From positions 773,291-837,290 of the forward strand of contig NMRA01000080.1 in assembly GCA_002633005.1 (NCBI GenBank): a DNA stretch of 64,000 nucleotides, given 5' to 3'. This DNA is from Phoronis australis. Lineage: Eukaryota; Phoronida; Phoronidae. The notes under the pieces were generated by a model. That model was not told where the DNA came from. It ran no database searches and saw only the letters and a program-made list of their open reading frames with translations. The translations under genes were made by a program, and so were the position numbers. Below are positions 33,701 to 45,700 of the stretch, in pieces (the first letter of the stretch is position 1; each line of letters begins with the position of its first letter).

Positions 33701-36700
33701 GGTTTTGTTCAAGAAACATCGCGATTTTTTGGCATTAATTCCACAAACCTAACCATTTTGTAGCGATTTTTGATTAGGTGAGCTTTACAACAGTTGAGCC
33801 TAAAACAGTTCAACACATAGCGTGAACCCTTCTGTGAAGATTAGTATCAAAAAAGTACGCTTTCATAGGGAATTTCCTCTGAAAAAGCACCCATTCATAG
33901 AAAACGATTGTTAAAAAGTCGCCCTTCTGAGTTAGGCTTGTACAATACCACGCACCTCTTCCACAGGAGTAAACCCCCGGGGGGGCAAGACCTTGAGAAA
34001 TAGATCCTTACTCTATTATTTGTGTGCAGTGATGTCTCCACTCCTTAAAAAATGTAACAAAAGAGTAAACCATGTACATTGTGCAAGTCGGTTTGATGCT
34101 TGCTCAATTCTGTAGGCTGAGCGAGTGTGAAGTAAATGTAATGTCTTTAAGTACTATACGTGAGCCATGTACCATGTATTGGGTTTTTGCAGTAACTGGT
34201 GTCCTTTTCTTCTTGTGGTAAGTGGGGTTAGAGTAGTGTCTAAACTGCCTGTTAACATTTAGACTGTTGGTTATAGTTCCTAGACTCTTTCTACTTCTGG
34301 GTCTCGTCCCGTTGAAATTTACTGTCTAAGATGTGTGTCCAGATTGTAACTTGTCCTGGGGCAACTCGTTGCAGGGCAGCTTGTCTCTGTTAACCCACTG
34401 GCCTGTGCAGCTGAATGTACCAATGGTATGCTTGCTGCTGCTGCTGTGAAGAAATGCGTAACTTCGCGCCGACTTGGACGTCTTTTTACATTTATTTTTC
34501 TTGATGCACCTTCATTTTACACCATTATCAGCACGTATTTTTAGAATACTCGCTGCTATTTTTGAACAGGGAGTAAATTGCACTTTTAAACCTACAGTTT
34601 GAGATAGCACCATTTTGAAGGAATTGTACTTTTGGAATATTTGTTTAGAGCTTTAGACCTTTGAAGTTGGTGTCTTCAGCAGCTGTAAAAACATCGCTAG
34701 ATATCTATGATTTGTGGGTTTAAGCTAGACGGGTTTTATCTGTATCTGGTTCAGTGCCAGAAATATCCACCATTTTCCTTCTGACTTATTCTCTTCTCTT
34801 TGCTTTCCTTCGACATAAGACTTCAACGAGTTGCTTCCACTTAGGCTAATCTTGTCACGCTTGCAGCAAACGAGCCTTTTTCACGCTCTGCTGTCACCGT
34901 GTGTCGCCATGTTGTTCCTGGCAGACCGAGTTTCCTTCATCCGATTCTTCTTTTCTGAAGAGTCCTCCCACTTTTTTGCTAGGCGACGGCTAATCTGACA
35001 CTTCTTATTGGTTGGAGACTTTATGTCACCAACCAATAAGAAGGTTAAAAGCTCAGATCTTTTTTAATTCTTGTAAAGTTTTGTACTAATCATGACAGTA
35101 TCGAAACGAATCGTTGAAAATCATGAAAGATCATTTCCTATTCTGAAGTCTCCTGCCTACGAGACTGTATTGCTTTTAATTAAGCAAGATTCCCAAGACG
35201 TCATTAGGAACCTGAACTAACAGAACACATTTGTTTTGACAATTATATTCCCGTCAGTACTGTTGACATGGAAAACAGCTTACAGTTCAATGATACCTTT
35301 CCTTCAAGTATGAGGCTGGTTTTTGGTCTATTTTTGTATAACATCTCCTCATGGTATTAACCAAACATGCAATGAATTAGTTGATATGACCAAGGCCCTG
35401 ATGGGGGTTTAAAAGCCTTTGACTATTAGAAGTGCAGTTCAACGTTATCTGGGCACGCATAGTTATTAGTGGTTTTCAAGAGCTCTAACTTGCCATTATT
35501 AAGAGTTAACAATTATCGGTGAGTACTAATCTTCGTTTGTTTTGTAGAAGGAATATCATTCCGGTGGTGTTTTCATGGAAGCAACTTATTTTTTTATTAT
35601 AGTTGCATTGATTGCTGACATGTTTTTAACTGGTAAGAAAATAGCACAGTACTTAAAGAGACTTCAAACATTAGTGTAGAATTGTATTTTAAAACGCATT
35701 AAACCTGTAGTTTCTGTCAAAAACTATTTTAATTTAGACCTATATTTGGTCTCGAGTTGTTCCTTATTCAGACGATTTATGCCTGAAGCTCCAAAATTGA
35801 TTATAATTAGATTTGTCAGGTATTAAATACACTTTGACATTCGCAAGAATTTATTACTGTGGTATCACCCCTTTAAGTGTTGTGATAAAATTCTTTTAAT
35901 CTCTGATAAATGGAATTTTGGGATCATTGGCATTTGTGAGCGTGTGAATGACCAGTCCGCGTTGATGAATTTATACATTGGGAGAAAAGTGGCATTGATT
36001 ATTTAATTTTGTGAAATTTCTCGGCCAAAATAATTATTAAGGAAGCAGTGACTAAATTTTGCATCGAGGTGTGTACTGTTGAATATCGGTAGATTTCCAA
36101 TTACGTACTTAGCCAAGAACTTAAAATTTCAAGGTCGGTGGATTAGGCTTGAGTGGTGTATTGAGCAATCCAATGTTTACCTCCAACTCACCAGCACCAC
36201 TTATTATTGTTTACCAATAGTTATGTGGCCAGTAATTGCTTCCTCATTAAGTTATTTTAAGGCTGTCTGTCTGTGACTCTTTAGTTGAATATTTCATTGC
36301 AAATATTTGTCCGTTTGCTACGAGGATGTACCGAGGTCACCAAAAAAATCTAATGATGCTATCATGACTTCACATCGACTGCCCTCTGGTGGTGGTACAT
36401 AGAAACCAGGCAGGAATGCAGTTTATTGTCTAAAAGTTATCTGATGATAGAAGCCAAAATATCGCAAGGTGTATTGGTAAGTTTTAGATACAAGAATGAA
36501 CTACTTTTTTCAGACAGAAAATGATTTCTTGACCTTATTACAGGACTAAAAATCTGGTCTATGGATTGTTTAGACTAAAACTAAAAGTCAGAAAATCTGA
36601 CCACAACTCGAAGTCAAGGGCAGAAATTTCTTGTCTGCTGGAATAGACAGAGAAATGTTTTGAGAAACAATACACAACATAACAACTTTTGGCTATTTGT

Positions 36701-39700
36701 AGTCTGATTTAGGATTTTTGGCACAGTCAAAAGACAAAAGCCATTAGTCTCTTTAAGAAACACGTCACTAGGGTAGTGTTCTCCTTTCATATATTCAAGC
36801 ATGGTACGGCACCATGGTTTGCACCATGTTTTGCACCATGTTTTGCACCACGTTTAAATCTTGAGCCATGGTTGAATAGTTTCAATACAAACTATTGAAA
36901 GTGTTGCATAGTGCTACTTGTTTTTGTGCTTTTGCAGTGAAAATGATAGTGACACAAGGATATTAGGATACGAAAACATGATGATGAATTTGCACAATGT
37001 TTGAATTTTTGCTCAGGTGCGTGTGACTTCTGATAGGGAAATTTTTGATTGATGGAAAAATGCCTCCCCTCCCTTGTTCACCCACCTAATCCCTTGGGAA
37101 ATGTTTTGAATATTGGCTGAAATTCACTTCATTATCGGTGTATGATTATTAGCAGTGTTTATCTTCCAGGCCAGAAGCTTGAGCTACAAAACACCTTATG
37201 ACCCTGTCCACTGTACATCACATCACTAATTATCAGTAAAGGACAAATTGGTTCTAATTTACCATGAGCTGTCTCTCAGTGACATACTCCTTTTCACTTT
37301 CCTTTATTAATGCAATCAGCAAAGGCTGTGTTTGTAGTGTTATTGAGACATACAGGGTGTTTTGTACGGTGGACCAGTCTCTGTACAGTCATTCAATAAC
37401 GATGTTGACATCAGCGATTCGGTAATCAAAATTATCTTGTTGATGAAGTCTGTAGCTTTATCTTGCCCGCACCCTTGACCCGTGTCACGAAAGGTCATCA
37501 GTCTGTAGGAAGTTACGACAGTCAAAGGAACATTTTTGCGAGGGTGGCAATACATTTTTTGTATGGAAATGTGAATATAGTTCACATTTAAGTTGAAAGC
37601 CCCGCCTCCATAATCCATGAATTGTTTGCCTGTTAAAACTGAAGTTACAATTCGGTAGTGTTAGCTGCCATCTTAAATATGATTGGACTTTCAATCTCAA
37701 CTCTTGATAAAACGGTTACTGTACAAGGCGCTTAAAAAGATGAAACCGATTTGAGATTCTTGAATCTGAGTCCAACCGTGAACCTCATCGTCAAGTGAAG
37801 GTTATAGAATAGCAAGTTAACATTACTCTTTAACTGTTGGTACAACATTACTCTTTAACTGTTTGTACCCTGGTAGAGTAAATGATATTAGTAGTGGCGT
37901 TAATACCTGATTGTGTAACCATGACATGTTGACAGCACAAAATGTACTGCCTTCAAATTAAGTCCATTCTTTTGAAAAACCCTGTATTTCTCAGTTGACT
38001 GCAACTGTATCATTCTTCCAATCTCTGTTCTGAGACTTGACAGCCACCTGCTATTCAGTATTCTGCTTCAAGAACACTTCTAACCACTTATTGTGGCCTA
38101 CATATCTTTTATTGTGTCTACAGTCTGGTCAGCTGGTTCGTTTTCCTTTCAGCTTGGACAACTAGACTGGCCAAGCACAATTTAGTCACTATTAAGCTAT
38201 TAAGCTGTATAAATTGCTTCAGTCACCAGTCTCTTGGTTTCAGGTGTGAACAAGTTATGTGAGGTATGCCTTTGAGATGTTTTGAGGCCAACATGACACC
38301 CAGACATTTTGTTATTTAATGACATGTCATCACGGGGAGCGGGGGGGGGGGNGGGTGTAGGAAAATCCAGTGCCGGTGTAGATTGTCTGGCTTGTTGCTA
38401 TCACTTGTTTGTAGCATTAGGGTTCAGGATTAGACACATTTTGCCTGTAATTCCCTCTTGGCTATCAATTGCCAAGCTGTTGCAGCTGTTGGTCACTCCA
38501 TTGTTACAAGACTAATAGACTGAGTAGGACCCATTATGTAGTGTATTATGCTTTATCATCTGTCTTATTAGTTGAGCCCACATAATCTGAATCTCAACAT
38601 CTCAGTTTGTTAACACTGTAATTTATTGTTTCAGAGCAGCAGCATGCTATCCAAAGATGGCTGAACACTCAGTCCCAAAAGTAAGTCATCTTCAACAAAC
38701 ATGTTGTTGTTGTTGCTGTTGTTGTTGTTGTTGTTGTTGTTTCAGTTTTAAAGCGGCATTTCTTTCTCGCCACTGGAAACTTGAATTATAAGCCTGTTTG
38801 TACATGCATGTACACTAGGCATGTCTCAAACTTTCTGCCATAATAAAGAATGATTTCAATTGCCTAGCATACCATTCATGTGATGAGTAAATAACAAGTG
38901 TCCTACACAGATGATGGGATTGGCTTGTTAACATCCTTAAACTTTGAGATGGTATGTAGTGACCTCTGAAGTCTTTTTACTCCAACCTCGAAATACCGTA
39001 TTCATCATTGACCACCATGAAGGTATCACATACCTCTGCTCGTTCATCTTCGAAGAATGCTGTAGCTCCTGAACATGGCCGGAGACCGGAATGCAAGGAT
39101 GCCAAATGTAAATAGACCAATAAATTTTAGAGATGACGTATTCCAGCAAGTTTTGGCTATTTTGTAGGAGTTGAATATGATCTTTGTGTTTGCTCAGAAG
39201 TCAGTTGGCTTTACAAAGCTCACTAGGTGGGACTGATGAACAAAAGGCCCTCATTTTTGACACCTGAGTAGATTGGGAACATCATGCATCTCATCTGTAT
39301 AGGGGTTTTCGTGGGACTGAGGGTCGCAAGCGATTTGCTGAGTGCACGCATCTCTGTGGGTGGGGGCCTTATTGTACTGGCACCACCTTGTTAATTTTGA
39401 GCTCACTTACTCCGACTATGGCCGACAAAATTTTTATGGTTTGAGGCAAACGGCCTATTTTATAACGTTCATTGTTCACCTTGTAACTTGAAAGGAAATG
39501 CCCCTTTAAGGGAAGTTATTTCAAACGTGAGTGATACCACTCAGCCGCTTCTGTGGTTTCAAATTTTGAAAATCGTTTTCAAAGAAGGCACTTGTCTTGA
39601 TGGTAATTCTGAAGTAAATGAAAAAAATCATCACGGAAAACTGATTTTTAATTGCATGTGAAATTATGTATTGAATTAATACTTGCATGACACAAGTGTT

Positions 39701-42700
39701 CCGATGTCTGAAACGAACAGTGATGAAAATTTACCTCCTCTCTTGGAACACAGAGAATCAACTAAAAAGGAAAGTGTTTTCACATCTTTTTCTGCTGGAG
39801 TCAACTTTCATGATCTAGGTATTGTTGCCATGGTGAGAATCTCGTACTGTTGCTGTAACAACAACAACTTGGCATCATTAATATTACGAAGAGCTTTCCC
39901 AACATTCTCTGGGTCAATCACGCAATTCGTCAAAAACATTTCTCAGTTATCTTAAATTCTCGTTCATTTTGCATTGCGATTCGTTCTAGACACAGGTGTC
40001 TTCTCAAACCAGGCTGTCATAATAATGTCAATCAAGCACACAAGGTGTTATTAACCAGGTTACTTAATGTCCCACTGGTACCTGAAATTAATTAAACTGC
40101 GTCGTTTGATCCTGTGTAAATTTGATTAAGCACATTTTATTAATTTTAGAGGTGTTAAGATGCCTAACTGGGGAGTCCCCGAATTAAAATAGATAAGTAA
40201 AGATTGTTGTTTTTAGGGCTCTGGGATTTGCCGAGAATCACTTACCAGACATTGTGTGTTTTTTATGAGGCTTGCAAATTGCATGATGCAGCTAAAATTA
40301 ACTGAACATAGATTTCTGATTACTGTCGCCTTGTACTACAAGATTATAGAACAGGATTTGATGAAATTTACGATTCTAAGCCGATCTCGTAGTGTCGCAT
40401 GGTCTGTTTCAGCATCGATGAGGAGTCTCCTCCACACATGGGAGACAGGGGCGACATTTACTCTCGGGGAAACAGCTTTGAAGATGATTTGAATCTGGGC
40501 GATGAAGGTAAATAAATATGGCTGGCCTCGTACAGTTGATATCCAGCTGCTGTCATTTTGTTGACAGAATGAATTCTCCTTTTTGTAAAAAGTATTGTTG
40601 CCATTTGTTTTCTTAATTGTTTGTGAAGTAAACAAAAGTGACGAGGGATGGCAGTTATTGTGATGGTGATGGTGGTGGTGATGGCGGCAGTAGTGATGGC
40701 GATGGTGATGATGGCGGCGATGGTGACGGTTATGATGACGGCGATGATGATGGCGACTGTAGTAATGATAATAAAAATGTTGGCTATAGTCTGATATAAC
40801 GCACCCACATTTTGAGAACCCTCTGATGCTCGCTATTTAGTGGAGAAAGTTGGTTCTCAAAATGCGGGCACATTATATCAGACTATCAAAATGTTTGATA
40901 GTAATGGCGATAAGATAATGATATTAATGTACACTGACGAGTACTGCTGCAAACAACATCTGTTGCTACAGCTTTGGGATGAGTTCAATAAGGCCACACA
41001 ATTATGAATAAGGGACTACTCGGTTCACTTGTATTGCAGTATCTTGTAAAGACCTGCATGATCTTGCCAAACTGGCATGATACTTTATCTTCTTAAATGC
41101 ACAGACCCAGAAATCGCTTTCGCATTATATCCATGTTCTCATTCACGCCCTTGCACACATTCTCAGAGGAATAGGAGACACCTTTGTGCAATGCTCGAAT
41201 GTCAGCCAGTGAAGCCAGGATTTGAACCCGGGTCTCCCAAGCGGGAGTTGGGAGCTTTAACCACTGAGCCACACTGTCTTTGGCCTTTTTGAAAACATTC
41301 ATGGTCTTGAGTACATACACGTTTATCATTTTATAATATTTGTTATCCAGGCCTGATACTCACTTTCGCTTAGAATTTCTGTCTGTAGTATGAAATGTCC
41401 GTCTTTTATTTTCTGGTGATTGATGAGGCGAATGATATGTAAATGCTAAGAAGAAGTTGTGAGTTTGGAATCAATAGAGTTACGTCAGATTTCAATTGAC
41501 ATCTGACTGAGGTCTTTTATTCGGAAATTCATTTCCTGCTTGCAACACTTAATTGCCTTGAGTAGGACACTTGATCGAAGACAACTAATGTTCATCAATG
41601 TCATATTAGTTTCATTCTGCCAGGCTTTGGACTCCTGTTTTCCGTGCCTTTTGTTCCTCTGTTTGCTAAAATGGGCGTTTAACTCACAAGTGTTGACGAT
41701 GAAAGGTGTGTTATGAAATTGAGCTTTATCGAAGTTGGTTGGCATTTTTGCCATTCATTTCATTCTAAACATAGTCTTTCTTATTGTATGTGAACTCCTT
41801 TTCTTCAGATTCTCTCTACCTGGCATTCAAAGCAATGTGCTGAAACCAAAGTCTTGTTTTGTTTAAGCCTTATAAAACAAAGTATGCCATTGTCACCTTA
41901 AGCAACAGTAAATCATACGTTCCAGGCATTGGGGGTGAAAGGTATGACTAACTGATGTTGTATTTCATTATAACTATGATTATTATTAAAGGGGCATACT
42001 CACTTAATGAGGCTAGTGTCTTACTCGTTTGGCGAGCGGTTGTCATGTATTTCAAGCAGACGACGTGATCTTGCAAACTTTCACTCGTAAGTGATTAGGA
42101 TCATTGAACGAGCCCTAACAATGAAGAGGACTCTCGAGCAATTTGGATTTTCATGAGACTAGAGGTAATTAGCCGCTGTCGTGACCATCGGTAAAATTGA
42201 TCATTTATCTGGTTGTTACTAATGATGATTGTTGTGTTCGTCTTGCAGCCCCAGTTTTGCCTGGTCGCTCAGGTAGAGACACCATGGTCCAATGCAGGTA
42301 ATTTAACAAATGAATTTTAAATCGATTATTTTATTGTAAGAGTGATTTTGGATAATTTTTTTCTATAGAACAATGCTCATACAACCTTGCTTCAGTTTTA
42401 TGAATGAAATTTGTATAGAATTTTAAAGGTTAATTCTTGACTTTCTGGCTAGACTGTGTTTAAGTTTTGACAAGTAAATGTGAAACTAGAAAAAAGTCCA
42501 AATTTTGTTGACTTCAGGACATCGTGTCTTGGAGATCGCTGATCTGATTCCAATGAAACTTTCAGATATTTGGTACTTCATTCACTGCTCTCAAATGGCG
42601 TTGAGAATTGTTTTCAATTGTTCCATATTTCCTAAAATGATTTTTAGGAGAAAAATAATTCTCATAAAACAAAAGGATAATTTTGTAAACCGTAGCAAAG

Positions 42701-45700
42701 TTACAGCGTCTTTGAGAACTCATTTTGAACATTATTTTATGTCAAAAGAAATTTTGGTGGTGTTATTGATACCGTTGTCGTGCTATGAATGTGCCTTTCT
42801 TTTTGGTAAATTTTAATGAAAACATTTGCTCATGTGAAACAACAGATTAAAACTTAAAAACCAAATTCTAAAGGCTTTCTACTTTAAGAAAATATATAAG
42901 TTTAGTACATAGTTGAATTCTTGTAAATATTAGGCGATAGTTATTTATAGGGGTCCCAGATTTTGAGAACCAGTTTCCCCGATTCCTGCTATTCAGTGGA
43001 GAATACTAATTCTTAAAAACGGGGACCCCTTTAAGTGATTGTTAACGTGTTGCATTATTTTATATAAAGAAATTTAGTGAATGTTCTGAATTAAGCAAAA
43101 CGTTAGGAAAGAGTATCTTTAACAAAGTAATGCAGGGCTTGGAATTTCCTCTTTTTAGAAGATTTCCTCTTTTTTGACGTCCAGTTCCCTCCTTTTTCGT
43201 CTCTTTTCTATCATTATTTTGACTTCATTCGTGCAAAAATGTTTATTTCAGTACAATTTTGCAACACAAAAAATATCTCTATCACACAGGCCTATTCAGT
43301 TGCAGAACAACACGTCGCTTGGAAATTTTCCCTCTTTTTTGTCATTGGTCATTCCAAGCCCTGGTAATGTTTAATATGTTCACCTGGTCTTCTCACTATC
43401 TTCATCGTGTTTGTAATTAAAGTAAATTGTGACGATTTGGTAAAAGTGACACCCTATGTCTTCACTTACCCATTGCGAGTCATTGTGATTGTATTTCTTT
43501 TTTTAGCGACACCCCTAATGGTGAAGCCAAACAAAGACGGCGAGCCTATCAGATGGCGAACTTCTTCAGCATAACATCAGAAGAGTCCGCCAACTCAAGG
43601 TATGTTGTCTACACAGTAAAGTATGGAGAAACCAACTTCCTGCCTTTTCTCAGAAATATTGACGCATTCAAGGGGCGTCATTATGTACAAAAACTCATCT
43701 TCAGTCTCAAAGCTAGGATGCCATTGGAAGCATAAGGGCACAGTTGGTGTGGAAATGTTTTAGCACTGTTGAACTTTGGCATTGTTGAATTTTTATCGTT
43801 TGGGGTCCGGCTGTTGACAGTAAAGGCTGTCTTGACTAACATTCTATTTTTGCCCACTCCCTGGCAACCACACTGTTGCATTGGTTGCAGAATTGCAGAT
43901 AGCCATGGAGTTTAACAGTAAAATGTCGCTAATTTTGGTCAAATATGAGAGTTGTTTTTGTGTCCGTTTCCTGGCATCCTCGTTGCTATCGTCCAAACTG
44001 CTCAAAGGATAATGATGAAAATTTGCAGATGTGTTCCTAATGTGACAACCATGCTGATGTTGATTTTTTGACGGATCTGACTGCTGTGTCGCTCCCTAGT
44101 GATGATTTTATTTTTTGCGATCAAATCTCCTTAACCCCTTGAAGGACCTTCGTGAACTAACTAGGCAAATGTGTTCCAATGGAGCTGATGACAGATGATA
44201 ATGAGTTTTGGACCGATTTGTATGCCACTGCACCCCCTAGTGGATTTTTTTTGTATTTACCTCTGTATCTTCAGAGTTCAAAGACTTCAGGGCCTGTTTC
44301 TGGATAAGGCTATTGGCTTTTTCTATTGACTTTAACCAAAAGTCGGAAATCTTTCTATGACTTTCTCTATACGTTTCTCGAAACGTTTTGTCTCCTGTCT
44401 CATTGAGCAGACTACGGATTTTTGTATTTTGAGTTGAAGACAGATTATTTAACCTTCAGCCTTAGCTTGTTTTCTTAAGACAGGCTAAGCCATCCGTAGA
44501 TCGATTTTCAGCTGAGAGTTAAAAGACATAGCAATCATACTGTCTAGTTTGCAACTGGGTTATTCATTATAATCGTTTGCCACTGAAACTATTTCTGCTA
44601 TCAGTGATGTGACTAACAGGCCTTCTACAATTAATTGAATACGTAACTATGATTAATTTTCTCAAGAAGTTCCTGTTACATAATCTCCAGCCGGGCACTG
44701 CCCTTGGGTTCTGAAAAAAGCACAATCCCGATTTTCAATTTGTGGAGTTCGACTATGTCACAGAGAGGTTACTGGGTTATGGGAATCTGTAGCTTGTGAT
44801 GGTTTGCCTCTTGGGCTTTATCCGATTTGTCGTGAGGCATTGATAAAAAAGAATATTCAGTTTGAAACGAGCAATTGAAATTCATGCTCATGTTTTTCAA
44901 AATAAAAGTGGCGATGGTGATGATGACCTCTTGCCTTTGTCATGTTTATGAAGTTGTATTCATATTAAATCTGGTCTTCTGGACACTGCTTACAAAATTA
45001 AAATCATAGAATCTCGGAGGCATCACGCCTCTTTCAAAGGGAAGATAGTAATGAAGGTTGGTGGGAACCACCATCTCTTGCCTTTTCGTGAGATCTCATC
45101 TGGTTTGTGTGAGGTTGCTAACCAGACGAGATCTCGTGGGAAGGCAAGAGATGACGGTTCCCGCTAATCTTAAGTATCATCTTCTCCTTGAAGGAGGCGT
45201 AATGCCTCCGAGGTGCTAGGAATTCAATTTTGTAAGTAGTGTCCAGCAGACCAGATTTAATTTGAACTTTCTTTGGTGGATCTGCAACTACATTTTATTG
45301 TGTTTTTGAAATTGTGGGAAACTAAACCCAAACATTTGTAACTGGTCGGTGCACTTACCTCTTGACATTTCAAATGTTTTTATACTATGTTTACATTTTT
45401 CTCTGTTCTGTATGCAAGGCTTTTTATCAGATATCACAAGTTTCCTTTCTATGTAATGAAAAGTGTGGCAATTTATTTTCATCTACTTGCTCGTGTTTTT
45501 CAGTCTTGATACAGTTATCCCTTATTGGTAATAAGTTGTTATTTCTAATTTTTGGAATGTGAAATGAAACTTATGTACCTTTCAGTTTGGGTTCCCATTT
45601 TCTGATTTTATTTAAGGGTCACAAACCAGCGTATTCTGTGGAAATCACTTTCGATTTTGGCCGCTTATTGTTATAAATTCGTTTTCATTTTTTTTATTCA

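Larger units (their letters stand above)
30773..38634 (+). other. ITPRID intron 1 (7.9 kb)
   Basis: Contains a half copy of the fold-back family F (32232-32410), modular element copy 2, a hairpin at 33472-33521 (AATATTTTATCAT / ATGATAAAATATT), a hairpin at 35001-35043, a 12-bp tandem repeat at 36809-36856 (GCACCATGTTTT), a 25-bp duplication at 37819-37868 and a G run with N at 38352. It also has a perfect CTCF-core match at 36379-36392. No recognised coding exon. Confidence 0.55.
40508..42248 (+). other. ITPRID intron 3
   Basis: Contains a GAT/GGC-rich trinucleotide stretch (40661-40757), a hairpin element (40786-40886) and a tRNA-derived SINE (41080-41280), each listed separately. No coding signal in the remainder. 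Confidence 0.55.
42298..43506 (+). other. ITPRID intron 4
   Basis: Made largely of repeats: family C copy 1 (42490-42870), hairpin element copy 2 and the hAT-like MITE. About 300 bp remain without recognised features. Confidence 0.55.

Noticed and set aside
38655-38680. Start codon MAEHSVPK in ITPRID exon 2
   Set aside because: Its frame runs into a stop at the start of exon 3, whereas the frame from the ATG at 30661 stays open through all 14 exons.
40458-40808. 116-codon Ile/Thr-rich minus-strand frame
   Set aside because: Produced by the GAT/GGC trinucleotide repeat.
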